A DNA stretch of 64,000 bases from Skermanella stibiiresistens SB22 (GTDB lineage Bacteria; Pseudomonadota; Alphaproteobacteria; Azospirillales; Azospirillaceae). The notes under the pieces are model-generated. The model saw only the letters and a program-made list of their open reading frames with translations, did not search any database and was not told the DNA's origin. Made by a program: the position numbers and the translations under genes. Below, piece after piece: positions 41,502 to 51,371 of this stretch. How positions within the stretch are numbered: position 1 is the first letter of the stretch; each line of letters opens with the position of its first letter. The stretch spans positions 1 to 64,000 of the forward strand of contig NZ_AVFL01000005.1 of the NCBI RefSeq assembly GCF_000576635.1, written 5' to 3'.

Positions 41502-42674
41502 ATGACTGATGTTATCGTCGTCGGAGCCGGGATCAGCGGCGCCGCGAGCGCCTACGAGCTGTCCCGGCGCGGCTTCAAGGTCACCTTGCTGGACCGCTAC
41601 TCGCCGGCCGCGATGGCGTCGGGATGGACGCTGGCGGGTGTCCGCCAATCCGGCCGCCACCCCGCCGAACTGCCGCTCGCCACAGCCGCCGTCGAGCGCT
41701 GGATCGGACTGGCCGGGGAGTTGGACGGCGAGACCAGCTACCGCCGCAACGGCAACCTGCGCCTCGCCCGCACCGTCGACGAGGTGCCGGTCATCCAGAA
41801 ACTGGTGGCCGAGCAATCCGCCGCCGGGCTGGAATTGACGCTGCTGACCGACACCGCCGACATCGCGTCCGTGGCGCCCGCCGTGTCCGACCGGGTCATG
41901 GCCGCGTCGTGGTGCCCGACCGACGGCTCCGCCGATCCCAAGGCGACGGTGCTCTCCTACGTCCAGGCCGCCCAAAGATTAGGCACGGTGACGCGGTTCG
42001 GCGAACGGGCGCTGCGGATCGAGACGGCCTCCGGCCGCGTCACCGGCGTCGCCACCGACAAGGGCTTCATCCCCGCCGACCATGTCGTCGTCAGCGCCGG
42101 CATCTTCGGCAACGACCTGCTCGACCCATTGGGGCTGGCGGTTCCCCTCCAGGTGCCGATGGTGACCGTGCTGCGCTCGGCGGCCCAGGCGCCGACACTC
42201 GGCCCGGTGATCGGCGTGGCCAACGCCGATTGCGCCGGTAGGCAGGAGGTCAACGGCCGTTTCCGCGTCACCAGCGGGCTGGAAACATGGCACGGCGACA
42301 TGGAGAGCGGCCCCAGGGATAATGGTGAGATTCGTCCAGCGGTGCGCCCCAGCATGAATAGCGTCGCCGAGGTCGTACGCCTGTTCGGAACCGTCGTGCC
42401 GGCCTTCAAGGACGCCCGCATCGACGAGGTCTGGGCCGGACTGATCGACCTGACCCCGGACGGCCTCCCCGTGATCGAGGCCTCGGCGGACTTCGAGGGA
42501 TTGACCATCGCGATGGGCTTCTCCGGGCATGGCTTTTGCTTGGGGCCCGTCACCGGAACCATCGTCGCGGATTTGGTCGAAACCAAGCGGACGGCGATGC
42601 CGATCACTCCCTTCACCCTGTCGCGCTTCAGGAGACAAGGGGCGGCGTTCGAGCCCCTGGCCCTGCATGGTTGA
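41502..42674 (+). CDS. FAD-dependent oxidoreductase, DAO family
   Basis: A 390-residue flavoenzyme of the D-amino-acid/glycine/sarcosine oxidase fold. The dinucleotide motif is VIVVGAGISGAASAYELSRRG and the C-terminal DAO motif is DGLPVIEASADFEGLTIAMGFSGHGFCLGPVTG. It would oxidise an amine or imino compound to the imine. It begins 47 bases after lysR and precedes a peptide-type importer, suggesting it acts on the imported compound. Confidence 0.9.
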   Translation: MTDVIVVGAGISGAASAYELSRRGFKVTLLDRYSPAAMASGWTLAGVRQSGRHPAELPLATAAVERWIGLAGELDGETSYRRNGNLRLARTVDEVPVIQKLVAEQSAAGLELTLLTDTADIASVAPAVSDRVMAASWCPTDGSADPKATVLSYVQAAQRLGTVTRFGERALRIETASGRVTGVATDKGFIPADHVVVSAGIFGNDLLDPLGLAVPLQVPMVTVLRSAAQAPTLGPVIGVANADCAGRQEVNGRFRVTSGLETWHGDMESGPRDNGEIRPAVRPSMNSVAEVVRLFGTVVPAFKDARIDEVWAGLIDLTPDGLPVIEASADFEGLTIAMGFSGHGFCLGPVTGTIVADLVETKRTAMPITPFTLSRFRRQGAAFEPLALHG

Positions 42675-42781
42675 TGAGGCATAGGGCCAACCACTCCACC
42701 AAAGAGACCCAACAATCCCCGGACAAGCGGACGAAACCCAAACAAGCCGCGCCGGTACGACTTCTACAGGGAAGGCTATCC

Positions 42782-44341
42782 GTGAAGAAACTTAGGCACA
42801 CCCATCTCCGCACCGCCCTGCTGGCGGGCCTCGTCCTCGCCGCCGGCGTCTCCGGCGCCCACGCCCAGGGCACGTCGCTGCGCATCGCGGCCGCCGGAAA
42901 CGACCTCGGCACCATGGACCCGTTCCGCGCGACCTCGACGCCGGACATCGGCGTCGTGTCGATGATGTTCAACGGCTTGGTCCGCATCACGCCGGGCAAG
43001 GCGACGCCCGAGGCGATCGAGCCCGATCTGGCGACCAGCTGGACCAGCACCGACGACAAGCTGTCCTGGACCTTCTCGCTGCGGGACGACGTCCAGTGCC
43101 ACGACGGCGCCAAGCTGACGGCCGACGATGTCGTGTTCTCGCTGAAGCGCGCGGCGTCCAAGGCGTCGTCCAGCTTCTTCGCGGAATACGCCGCCTTCCA
43201 GACGATCGAGGCCGCCGACCCCAAGACCGTCAAGATCGTGCTGTCCAAGCCGGTGCCCGGTTTCCTGGGCCTGCTGGCGCCGTATCATGGCGGCAACATC
43301 ATCTGCAAGGCGGCGGCGGAGAAGGCCGGCGACGATTTCGCGCGGCATCCGGTCGGCACCGGCCCGTTCCAGTTCGTCGAGTACCAGCCGCAGCAGTTCG
43401 TCAAGCTGAAGGCCAACGAGGCCTATTTCCGGGGCGCGCCGCACATCAAGGAGGTCACCTACCGCTACATCCTGTCGGACAGCAGCCGCGACCTGGCCTA
43501 TCAGTCGGGCGAGATCGACCTGTCCTATGGCAGGCAGGATCCCAACTGGATCAACCGGATGAAGCAGCTGCCCAACACCAAGGTGGTCGTCCTCGGGCCG
43601 GGCGAGCTGTTCAACGTCCACCTGAACATGACCCAGAAGCCGCTGGACGACATCCGCGTCCGCCAAGCCATCGCGGACGCCATCCAGCGTCCCGCCCTGG
43701 TCAAGTTCAAGGGTGCCGAGATCGCCCGCGAGGCGACCTCGATCGTTCCGGCGGGCTATCTCGGCCACGCCGATGTCGGCCTCGCTCCCTATGATCCGGC
43801 CAAGGCCAAGAAGCTGCTGGCCGAGGCGGGATACCCCGACGGCATCACGATCAATTCGATCCAGACCACCCTGCCGTCGATGATGAACACGATGCAGGCG
43901 GTCCAGGCGCTGCTGAAGCAGGCGGGCATCACGCTCAACCTGGCGCCGGTCGACCACCCGACCTTCCATGCCCAGATCCGGCAGGACCTGTCGCAGGTCG
44001 TGCTCTATGGCGCGGCGCGCTTCCCGGTCGCCGACACCTACCTGACGCAGTTCTTCGAATCCGACGCCATCGTCGGCAAGCCTAGCGCCGTCACCAACTT
44101 CTCCCACTGCGACATCGCCGACGCCGAGATCAAGGCCGCCCGCGTCGAGCCCGATCCCGAGAAGCAGAAGGCGCTGTGGGCCGAGGCCCAGAAGAAGATC
44201 GTCGAGCAGGTCTGCGCGGTGCCGATGTTCGAACTGCTCCAGCTTTGGGCCTGGAAGGACACGCTGGACTTCGGCTATCCGGTCGAGGCCTCGCTCAGCC
44301 TGATCCCGCCGGTGACCGAGAAGACCCGCTTCACCAACTGA
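42782..44341 (+). CDS. Peptide-type ABC transporter substrate-binding protein
   Basis: A 519-residue periplasmic binding protein of the SBP_bac_5 (Dpp/Opp) family. The signal peptide spans about 1-27 (KKLRHTHLRTALLAGLVLAAGVSGAHA). The family start follows: LRIAAAGNDLGTMDPFRATSTPD. Several such proteins bind amino-acid derivatives or opines rather than peptides. GTG start with AGGGAAGG upstream. First of the four importer genes. Confidence 0.92.
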   Translation: MKKLRHTHLRTALLAGLVLAAGVSGAHAQGTSLRIAAAGNDLGTMDPFRATSTPDIGVVSMMFNGLVRITPGKATPEAIEPDLATSWTSTDDKLSWTFSLRDDVQCHDGAKLTADDVVFSLKRAASKASSSFFAEYAAFQTIEAADPKTVKIVLSKPVPGFLGLLAPYHGGNIICKAAAEKAGDDFARHPVGTGPFQFVEYQPQQFVKLKANEAYFRGAPHIKEVTYRYILSDSSRDLAYQSGEIDLSYGRQDPNWINRMKQLPNTKVVVLGPGELFNVHLNMTQKPLDDIRVRQAIADAIQRPALVKFKGAEIAREATSIVPAGYLGHADVGLAPYDPAKAKKLLAEAGYPDGITINSIQTTLPSMMNTMQAVQALLKQAGITLNLAPVDHPTFHAQIRQDLSQVVLYGAARFPVADTYLTQFFESDAIVGKPSAVTNFSHCDIADAEIKAARVEPDPEKQKALWAEAQKKIVEQVCAVPMFELLQLWAWKDTLDFGYPVEASLSLIPPVTEKTRFTN

Positions 44342-44363
44342 TCCCCGCAACCCGGAGCTGGCC

Positions 44364-45305
44364 ATGACAGCCTTCGTCCTGAAAAGGATCGGCTTCGCCG
44401 TCATCACGCTGTTCGCGGTGCTCACGCTGGTCTTCTTCATCGTCCGGGTGCTCCCCGGCGACCCGGCCTCGGTCGTGCTGGGCGATCAGGCGAGCGCCGC
44501 CACCATCGAGGCGCTGCGCCACAAGCTGGGGCTCGACCAGCCGCTGATCGTCCAGTACCTCGACTTCCTGGGCGGCGTGGTCCGGGGCGACTGGGGCGTC
44601 TCCATGGCGACGGGCCGTCCCGTCGTCCAGGAGGTGCTGAACGTCCTGCCCTACACGATCGAGCTGACACTGGCGGCCCTGGTGCTCGGGCTCGCTTTCG
44701 GGGTGCCCCTGGGCATCTGGGCCGCGGTCAACCGCAACCGCATCCCCGACTACCTCACCCGCATCGTGTCGCTGCTGGGCTTGTCGGCCCCGGCCTTCGT
44801 CTCGGCTGTCATCCTGCTGCTGCTGTTCGCCATCCAGCTGCGCTGGTTCCCGGTGATCAGTTCGGGCCAGGACACCAGCCTCGCCGGCAAGCTGCGCGAC
44901 CTCACCCTGCCCGCCGTCAACCTCGGCCTGATCATGGCCGCCTACATCACCCGCGTGACCCGCTCGGCGATGCTGGAGGTGATGAGCCAGGACTATGTCA
45001 GGACGGCCAGGGCCAAGGGGGTGCCGCGCAACGTCGTGATCTGGCGCCACGCCTTCCGCAACTCGCTGATCCCGGTGGTCACGGTCGTCGGCCTCTATCT
45101 CGGCATCCTGATCGGCAACTCGGTGCTGACCGAGATCGTCTTCAACCGGCCGGGGCTGGGCAAGCTGATCGTCGGGGCGCTGGGCCAGCGCGACTACACG
45201 ATGCTCCAGGGCATGATGGTGATCTACACCTTCATCGTCGTGGTCATCAATCTTCTCACCGACCTGGTCTATGGACTGGTCGACCCCAGGGTACAGTATC
45301 GATGA
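44364..45305 (+). CDS. Peptide-type ABC transporter permease (DppB-like)
   Basis: A 313-residue inner-membrane permease with about six helices. The DppB start is FVLKRIGFAVITLFAVLTLVFFIVRVLPGDPA, and the coupling loop is YVRTARAKGVPRNVVIWRHAFRNSLIPV. CGGAG precedes the ATG. Its stop overlaps the next start by four bases. Confidence 0.93.
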   Translation: MTAFVLKRIGFAVITLFAVLTLVFFIVRVLPGDPASVVLGDQASAATIEALRHKLGLDQPLIVQYLDFLGGVVRGDWGVSMATGRPVVQEVLNVLPYTIELTLAALVLGLAFGVPLGIWAAVNRNRIPDYLTRIVSLLGLSAPAFVSAVILLLLFAIQLRWFPVISSGQDTSLAGKLRDLTLPAVNLGLIMAAYITRVTRSAMLEVMSQDYVRTARAKGVPRNVVIWRHAFRNSLIPVVTVVGLYLGILIGNSVLTEIVFNRPGLGKLIVGALGQRDYTMLQGMMVIYTFIVVVINLLTDLVYGLVDPRVQYR

Positions 45306-46216
45306 CCGACGGCTCGGAGAAACGCATGGCCCCCGGCGGCTTCGCCCAATCGGAGTTCGGCGCCGTCGCCACCATGGCGTGGCGCGCGGTCGCCCGCGCG
45401 TTCCGGATGAACGCCACGACCTGGGTGGGCGGATTGGCCCTCCTGATCATCATCGCCGCCGCCGTGCTGGCGCCGTGGCTGGCGCCGCACGATCCGCTGG
45501 AACAGAACATCCTGGAGACGCTCCAGTCGCCTTCGGCGTTGCACTGGCTGGGCACCGACTCCTATGGCCGCGACACCTTCTCGCGCATCATGTACGGGGC
45601 GCGGCTGTCGCTGCTGATCGGGCTGTGCTCGATCCTGGTGGCGGTCGTGGTCGGGACCCTGATCGGCCTCGTCTCGGGCTATTTCGGCGCCAAGCTGGAC
45701 ATCGTCATCATGCAGGTGATGGACGTCATCCTGGCCTTCCCGTCGCTGATCCTGGGCCTGATCCTGGTGGCCATGCTGGGCGCCAGCGTCACCAACCTGA
45801 TCCTCGCCATCGCCTTCACGGCGGTGCCGGCCTTCGCCCGCATCGCCCGGGCGCCGACCATAGCGCTCCGCGAGCGGGAATTCGTCCAGGCCGGACGGGC
45901 GCTGGGCTATTCCGACAGCAGGATCATGTTCCGCCACCTGCTGCCCAACATCATCCCCGACGTGCTGGTGATGGCGTCGCTCTGGATGGCGACCGCCGTC
46001 AGGGTCGAGGCGTCGCTGGCCTTCATCGGGCTCAGCGTGGCGCCGCCGACGCCGACCTGGGGCGGCATGGTCCGCGAGGGTTTCGAGAACATCCTGGACA
46101 GCTACTCGCTGGCCCTGTTCCCCAGCCTCGCCGTCCTGATCCTGGTGCTGGCGCTCAACCTGATCGGCGACGGCCTGCGCGACGCGATCGATCCCAACCT
46201 GAGGACCGAGTCATGA
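45302..46216 (+). CDS. Peptide-type ABC transporter permease (DppC-like)
   Basis: A 304-residue second permease with a DppC-type N-terminal extension and helices. The motif LAPHDPLEQNILETLQSPSALHWLGTDSYGRDTFSRIMYG is diagnostic. The coupling loop is EFVQAGRALGYSDSRIMFRHLLPN. ATGA overlaps join it to both neighbours. Confidence 0.93.
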   Translation: MTDGSEKRMAPGGFAQSEFGAVATMAWRAVARAFRMNATTWVGGLALLIIIAAAVLAPWLAPHDPLEQNILETLQSPSALHWLGTDSYGRDTFSRIMYGARLSLLIGLCSILVAVVVGTLIGLVSGYFGAKLDIVIMQVMDVILAFPSLILGLILVAMLGASVTNLILAIAFTAVPAFARIARAPTIALREREFVQAGRALGYSDSRIMFRHLLPNIIPDVLVMASLWMATAVRVEASLAFIGLSVAPPTPTWGGMVREGFENILDSYSLALFPSLAVLILVLALNLIGDGLRDAIDPNLRTES

Positions 46217-48000
46217 CCGGTGCGCCTCCCTCCCAAGCGACCCCCGTCCTCTCCGTCGAGGACCTGCGGATCGACTTCGCCGGGCGTAGCGTGGTCCAGG
46301 ACCTGGGCTTCACCGTCAACGCAGGTGAGACCGTCGCGGTGGTCGGCGAATCCGGTTCCGGCAAGAGCGTCACCGCATTGTCGATCCTCCGCCTGCTGCC
46401 CTCAACCGCCCGCATGACCGGCGCCATCCGGCTCGACGGCCGGGACATCCTGTCCCTGTCGGAAAGCCAGATGCGCGAGGTCCGGGGCGGACAAGTCAGC
46501 ATGATCTTCCAGGAGCCGATGACCAGCCTCAACCCGGTGCTGCCGGTCGGTTTCCAGGTCAAGGAGGCGCTGCGCTACCACAGCCGGGGCAACGACCGCG
46601 AATGCGAGGCCGAAGCGCTCCGCCTGTTCGACCGCGTCCGCATCCCCGACGCCAAGCGGCGCTTCAACCAGCACCCGCACACCTTCTCCGGCGGCATGCG
46701 CCAGCGGGTGATGATCGCCATGGCGCTGGCCTGCCGGCCCAAGCTGCTGATCGCGGACGAGCCGACCACCGCCCTGGACGTCACCGTGCAGGCCCAGATC
46801 CTGGATCTGCTGCGCGAGTTGCAGCGCGAGACCGGCACGGCCATCCTGTTCATCACCCACGACATGGGCGTGGTCGCCCAGATCAGCGACCGCGTGCTGG
46901 TGATGCGGAACGGCAGGCTGGTCGAGGACGGCACGGCGGAGGCGGTTTTCGCCGCCCCCGAGCACCCCTACACCCAGATGCTGCTGGCGGCGGTGCCGCG
47001 GCTTGGCGACATGGCGGGCTCGACCGGCCCGCGCCGCTTCGCCGACGATGCCGGCGACCGGATCGAGACGGTCAAGCCCCAGCGGAAGCCGATCCTGGAG
47101 GTCCGCGACCTTGTCACCCGCTTCCCGGTCAAGGGCGGCTTCCTCAGCCGGCACGTCGGCAATGTCCACGCGGTCGAGCGGGTCTCGTTCACCGTCCGCG
47201 AGGGCGAGACGCTGGCCCTGGTGGGCGAGTCCGGCTGCGGCAAGTCCACCACCGGGCGAAGCATCCTGCGGTTGGTCGAACCCGCAGCCGGTTCCGTCCG
47301 GTTCGACGGGCAGGACATCCTGACCCTGGACAAGAAGGCGCTCCAGGCCGCGCGCCGCAAGATCCAGATGATCTTCCAGGACCCGTTCGGCTCGCTTGAC
47401 CCGCGCCAGACCGTCGGCTCGGCCATCGCGGAGCCGATGCTGCTGCACGGCGTCGCCACCAAGCGCGAGGTGCGGGAGAAGGTCGCCTATCTGCTCCATC
47501 GCGTCGGGCTGGAGCCCGGCCACGCCACCCGCTTTCCCCACGAGTTCAGCGGCGGCCAGCGCCAGCGGCTTTGCATCGCCAGGGCCTTGGCGCTCCAGCC
47601 CAAGCTGGTCATCGCGGACGAGGCGGTTTCGGCCCTCGACGTCTCGATCAAGGCTCAGGTGATCGACCTGCTGCTCGACCTCCAGGACGAGTTCAACCTC
47701 GCCTACCTGTTCATCAGCCACGACATGGCGGTGGTCGAGCGGGTCAGCCACCGGGTCGCCGTGATGTATCTGGGCGAGATCGTCGAGATCGGCCCGCGCG
47801 CCGAGGTGATCGGCAACCCGCGCCATGACTATACCCGGCGCCTGCTCGCCGCGGTTCCGGTCCCCGACCCGCGCCGCCGCTCCCACGACCCCATCCCGCC
47901 CGGTGACGAACCGCGCAGCCCGATCCACCCCCTGGACCACGTGGCGCCGCCGCGGAACTTTGTCGAGGTCGCGCCGGACCACTTCGTGCTCGCCTCCTGA
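46213..48000 (+). CDS. Fused double ATPase of peptide-type ABC transporter (DppD-DppF)
   Basis: A 595-residue protein with two complete ABC ATPase domains in one chain, as in GsiA/YejF-type proteins. Walker A motifs are GESGSGKS (45-52) and GESGCGKS (from 338). Each half has its own signature ([38 protein letters not shown]) and Walker B with DEPTT and DEAVS. The ATG overlaps the DppC-like stop (ATGA). The C-terminal oligopeptide-ATPase tail is shortened, with no CxxRCP-type cysteine motif. Confidence 0.94.
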   Translation: MTGAPPSQATPVLSVEDLRIDFAGRSVVQDLGFTVNAGETVAVVGESGSGKSVTALSILRLLPSTARMTGAIRLDGRDILSLSESQMREVRGGQVSMIFQEPMTSLNPVLPVGFQVKEALRYHSRGNDRECEAEALRLFDRVRIPDAKRRFNQHPHTFSGGMRQRVMIAMALACRPKLLIADEPTTALDVTVQAQILDLLRELQRETGTAILFITHDMGVVAQISDRVLVMRNGRLVEDGTAEAVFAAPEHPYTQMLLAAVPRLGDMAGSTGPRRFADDAGDRIETVKPQRKPILEVRDLVTRFPVKGGFLSRHVGNVHAVERVSFTVREGETLALVGESGCGKSTTGRSILRLVEPAAGSVRFDGQDILTLDKKALQAARRKIQMIFQDPFGSLDPRQTVGSAIAEPMLLHGVATKREVREKVAYLLHRVGLEPGHATRFPHEFSGGQRQRLCIARALALQPKLVIADEAVSALDVSIKAQVIDLLLDLQDEFNLAYLFISHDMAVVERVSHRVAVMYLGEIVEIGPRAEVIGNPRHDYTRRLLAAVPVPDPRRRSHDPIPPGDEPRSPIHPLDHVAPPRNFVEVAPDHFVLAS

Positions 48001-48047
48001 CCCCCAAGAACAAACAAGATAATCCAAGCAAGAAGAACGAGGAATCC

Positions 48048-49055
48048 ATGAGCCAGACCATTTCCTGGGGCGTTCTCAGCACCGCCAAGATCGCGCGCGA
48101 GAAGGTGATCCCCGCCCTCCAGCGCGGCGAGTTCAGCCGGGTCGACGCCATCGGGTCCCGCGACGCGGCCAAGGCGGCCGAGGTCGCGGCCTCCCTCGGC
48201 ATTCCCAAATCCTATGGAAGCTACGAGGAGTTGCTGGCCGATCCGGACATCCAGGTCGTCTACAACGCGCTGCCCAACCACTTGCACGTGCCCTGGACCC
48301 TCAAGGCGCTGGAGGCCGGCAAGCACGTGCTGTGCGAGAAGCCGGTCGGGCTGACCGCCGACGAGGCCGGCCGGATCGCCGAGGCGGAGGCCCGCTCCGG
48401 CCGTATCGCCGCCGAGGCCTTCATGGTGCGCCATCACCCGCAATGGCGCCGCGCCCGCGAGATCGCCGCGAGCGGCGCCATCGGCGAGGTCCGCGCGATC
48501 CAGACCTTCTTCTCCTATTTCAACGCCGATCCCGAGAACGTCCGCAACAAGGCCGACATCGGCGGCGGCGCGCTCTATGACATCGGCTGCTACGCCATCG
48601 CCACGGCCCGCCACATCTTCGACGCCGAGCCCGAGCGGGTGGTGGGATTGATCGACCGCGACCCGGCGATGCACACCGACCGGCTGACCTCCGCCTTGGC
48701 GGAGTTCCCCGGCCACCGGCATCTCGGGTTCACCTGCGCCACCCAGCTCAATCCCCACCAGCGCGTCACGATCAGCGGCACCAAGGGCAGGATCGAGATC
48801 CAGATCCCCTTCAACGCCCCACCCTCCGAGACGACGCGCCTGTTGGTCGACGACGGCCGGGACCTCATGGGCGGCGGCGCCGTGGTCGAGGAATTCCCCC
48901 CCTGCGATCAGTACACGCTGCAAGGCGACGCCTTCTCCCGCGTGGTCCTGGGCCAGGAGCGACTGGAGCACCCGATCGCCGACGCCATCCTGAACATGCG
49001 CGTGATCGACGCCCTGTTCCGCTCGGCCAAGGCCGGCGGCTGGGAGAAGCCGTGA
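48048..49055 (+). CDS. Gfo/Idh/MocA family oxidoreductase
   Basis: A 335-residue NAD(P)-dependent dehydrogenase. The Rossmann start is ISWGVLSTAKIAREKVIPALQ; the family motif CEKPVGLTADEA contains the catalytic-region Lys-Pro, and the substrate-side motif GGGALYDIGCYAI follows. The family works on sugars and their derivatives, or biliverdin-like compounds. GAGGAATCC precedes the ATG. It shares the rightward run with the importer and overlaps the SDR start, so it is likely part of the same pathway. Confidence 0.9.
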   Translation: MSQTISWGVLSTAKIAREKVIPALQRGEFSRVDAIGSRDAAKAAEVAASLGIPKSYGSYEELLADPDIQVVYNALPNHLHVPWTLKALEAGKHVLCEKPVGLTADEAGRIAEAEARSGRIAAEAFMVRHHPQWRRAREIAASGAIGEVRAIQTFFSYFNADPENVRNKADIGGGALYDIGCYAIATARHIFDAEPERVVGLIDRDPAMHTDRLTSALAEFPGHRHLGFTCATQLNPHQRVTISGTKGRIEIQIPFNAPPSETTRLLVDDGRDLMGGGAVVEEFPPCDQYTLQGDAFSRVVLGQERLEHPIADAILNMRVIDALFRSAKAGGWEKP

Positions 49056-49762
49056 TGCCATCGCCCACCACCCCAAACCGCGTCGCGATGATCTCCGGCG
49101 CCAACCGCGGCATCGGCCTCGCCATCGCCCGAACGCTGGCGGACCAGGGCTGGGAACTCAGCCTGGGTGTCCGCGATCCGGCCAAGCTGACGGACGCGCC
49201 TGAAGGCGCCCTGGTCCACCGCTTCGACGCCACCGACCCGAAGTCCGAGAAAGCCTGGGCGGAGGCGACGGCCGAGCGGTTCGGCCGGATCGACGCCGTC
49301 ATCGCCAACGCCGGCATCATGATCCCAAAGACCGTGATCGAGGCCGACGATGGCGACATCGACGCCCTGATGCAAGTCAACGTCAAGTCGCCGCTCCGGC
49401 TGGTCCAGGCGGCGTGGCCGTGGCTGACCGCGTCCGGCCAGGGACGCGTCGTCACCATCGTCTCGCTGTCCGGCAAGCGGGTGAAGAGCGCCCGCTCCGG
49501 CACCTACGCGCTCAGCAAGTTCGCGGCCATGGCGCTGACCCACTCGATCCGGCACGCCGGCTGGGACCAGGGCATCCGCGCCACCGCGATCTGCCCCGGC
49601 TACGTCGCGACCGACATGTCCGCCAACCTGACCAACCGGGCGCCGGAGGACATCACCCAACCCGCCGACATCGCCCGCACCGTCGCCTTCGTCCTCGACC
49701 TCCCCAACACCTCCAGCATCACCGAGGTGCCGATCAACTCGACGCTGGAGGACATGCTGTAA
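49055..49762 (+). CDS. SDR family NAD(P)-dependent oxidoreductase (first of three)
   Basis: A 235-residue short-chain dehydrogenase. Cofactor motif MISGANRGIGLAIA, structural NAG in VIANAGIMI, catalytic Ser in TIVSLSGKR and YALSK (Tyr, Lys). Its ATG shares one base with the preceding TGA; GTG one codon earlier is also possible. Last gene of the LysR-headed cluster. Confidence 0.9.
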   Translation: MPSPTTPNRVAMISGANRGIGLAIARTLADQGWELSLGVRDPAKLTDAPEGALVHRFDATDPKSEKAWAEATAERFGRIDAVIANAGIMIPKTVIEADDGDIDALMQVNVKSPLRLVQAAWPWLTASGQGRVVTIVSLSGKRVKSARSGTYALSKFAAMALTHSIRHAGWDQGIRATAICPGYVATDMSANLTNRAPEDITQPADIARTVAFVLDLPNTSSITEVPINSTLEDML

Positions 49763-49854
49763 GGATCGCGGGGGCGATCAACTCCTTGGAGGTTCTTGGG
49801 TTTGTGGGTCGGGTGGAGCGTGGTACGGTTTCGGTCGGCCGCCATGGTTGACTT

Positions 49855-49878
49855 GGCCGTTCCGCGCGACGAACGGCC
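49855..49878. terminator. Hairpin between convergent SDR genes
   Basis: GGCCGTTC (49855-49862) and GAACGGCC (49871-49878) are exact reverse complements around eight bases. It lies in the 216-base gap between two convergent genes. No T run follows, so terminator function is uncertain. Confidence 0.35.
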
Positions 49879-49978
49879 GGGCATGGGGCCGCGGACGAGG
49901 ATGAGGCCACGCCATGACCGGTCCCGCCTTCATCATCGGTATCCAATCCATGGAACTGGACGAGCCATGCCCCAGGGC

Positions 49979-50722
49979 CTAGACCGCGGCGAAACCGCCA
50001 TCGACAAAAAGCTCATGTCCAGCGACAAAGCTACTCTCGCTCGATGCCAGGAAGAGGACTGCCCACGCCACCTCGTTCGGTTCCCCCAACCGCCCAAGCG
50101 GAACGCTTTTACTGAGCTCCTCCTCGACTTCCGGTTGCGATTCGAGGTAACTCCGTATCATGCGTGTTTCCGTTCCACCAGGTGAGACCACGTTCACGCG
50201 GATGCCTCGCTCCTTGAGGTCATTCGTCCAGCTTCGGGCGAATGAACGCACCGCCGCCTTGCTGGCGTTGTAAAGAGACTGGCCTGGCAGGCCTTTACCG
50301 CCAGCGACGGAGCCATTGAGGACGACGGCACTTCCCGCCGCCATCAGCGGTAGTGCTTTCTGCACGGTGAAAACCATGCCTTTCACATTGACGTTGAAGG
50401 TCGCGTCGAAACGCGCGTCGTCGATCGCATCGAGTGGAGCGGCCTCGTAAATGCCCGCATTGGCGAACACGACATCGACCTTTTGGTGGTCGCGTTGGAT
50501 CCGTTCGTAAAGCCGGGCGACGTCGGCGGAGTTGGTGACGTCACCTTGCACGCCGACCGCCCCATGGCCGATCTCTTTCACGGCCTCGGCGAGTGGTTCT
50601 TGCCGACGCCCTGTGATGTACACGCGCGCGCCTTCGAGGGCGAAGAGTTTCGCCGTCGCGAGGCCGATGCCGTCGCTGCCTCCCGTTATCGCCACGACTT
50701 TGTTTTCGAAACGTCTCGTCAT
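49979..50722 (-). CDS. SDR family oxidoreductase under TetR control (second of three)
   Basis: A 247-residue short-chain dehydrogenase: VVAITGGSDGIGLATAKLF (cofactor), NAGIYE, catalytic Ser in LNGSVAGGKGL and YNASK. The C-terminus ends FVAGHELFVDGGF as usual. ATG at MTRRFENK. Codon use is visibly less GC-biased than in genes on both sides. It is divergent from a TetR gene with a shared operator, the classic layout for an SDR induced by a toxic or xenobiotic compound. Confidence 0.92.
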   Translation of the reverse strand: MTRRFENKVVAITGGSDGIGLATAKLFALEGARVYITGRRQEPLAEAVKEIGHGAVGVQGDVTNSADVARLYERIQRDHQKVDVVFANAGIYEAAPLDAIDDARFDATFNVNVKGMVFTVQKALPLMAAGSAVVLNGSVAGGKGLPGQSLYNASKAAVRSFARSWTNDLKERGIRVNVVSPGGTETRMIRSYLESQPEVEEELSKSVPLGRLGEPNEVAWAVLFLASSESSFVAGHELFVDGGFAAV

Positions 50723-50742
50723 GTCACAATACCCTTCTCGAC

Positions 50743-50787
50743 AAGTGGAGGATTGCTCCACATAGGATATGGAGGTAGCCTCCACTT
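50743..50787. promoter_or_regulatory. TetR-type operator between SDR and TetR genes
   Basis: AAGTGGAGG (50743-50751) is the exact reverse complement of CCTCCACTT (50779-50787). Nested inside are GTGGAG/CTCCAC (50745-50750, 50756-50761) and TGGAGG/CCTCCA (50770-50775, 50779-50784). The GTGGAG half-site therefore occurs in alternating orientations, as expected for one or two TetR dimers. It covers the space where both promoters must lie. Confidence 0.7.
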
Positions 50788-50795
50788 GGCAAGCG

Positions 50796-51371
50796 ATGAG
50801 GAAAAAATTGAGCGATGAACCTACCCTCCGGGCTGACGCGCGGAAAAACCGCGAACTCATCCTTTCCGCCGCCGAGGAGCTTTTCCTGGAAAGAGGAGCG
50901 GATGTTCCGTTGGAGGAGGTTGCCAAGCGCGCGGGCGTCGGTATCGGTACGCTTTATCGTCGCTTTCCCACACGCGAGGCGCTCTTGGCCGCCACCAGCA
51001 ATGAGCGTTTCTTATCGCTGGCGGAGGCCAGCCGCGCACGCGACCCAGATCTCGCTCCTGGCGACGCGGTGCGAGCTTATCTTGAGGAGCTTGCCAGGGA
51101 CGCGAGCACTTATCAGAGCCTCGCCGCTTCGATTGGGACTGTGATCCAATGCGGGACGCCCGGATGTGATGCGATCACGGCGGAAGGACATCGACTGCTT
51201 CGGCGTGGACAAGAAGCAGGCACCATCCGCCGCGATGTCACCTACGCGGATTTCATTTACGTGATAACCGCCATTTCCATAGCGATCGAAAATGACAGTT
51301 CATCGAAAACGCGCATTGGGCATCTGGTGGACTTGTTCCTGAATGGCATAAGCGTGAAAGGTTCGGATTAG
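50796..51371 (+). CDS. TetR/AcrR family transcriptional regulator
   Basis: A 191-residue repressor. The N-terminal helix-turn-helix is ILSAAEELFLERGADVPLEEVAKRAGVGIGTLYRRFPTREALL; the C-terminal ligand domain carries two cysteines close together (CGTPGC). ATG 50796 is preferred because the earlier ATG at 50769 lies inside the operator repeat; the longer form would have 200 residues. GC is lower than the window norm, like its divergent SDR partner. Confidence 0.92.
   Translation: MRKKLSDEPTLRADARKNRELILSAAEELFLERGADVPLEEVAKRAGVGIGTLYRRFPTREALLAATSNERFLSLAEASRARDPDLAPGDAVRAYLEELARDASTYQSLAASIGTVIQCGTPGCDAITAEGHRLLRRGQEAGTIRRDVTYADFIYVITAISIAIENDSSSKTRIGHLVDLFLNGISVKGSD

Noticed and set aside
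42536-42781. Upstream in-frame extension of the binding protein at 42782
   Set aside because: It overlaps the flavoenzyme gene in a different frame; the GTG at 42782 has a ribosome site and begins a proper signal peptide.
45271-46212. Apparent N-terminal extension of the double ATPase across the DppC gene
   Set aside because: The extension lies in another frame of the DppC-like permease gene, which is clearly coding; the ATPase start is the ATG overlapping the permease stop.
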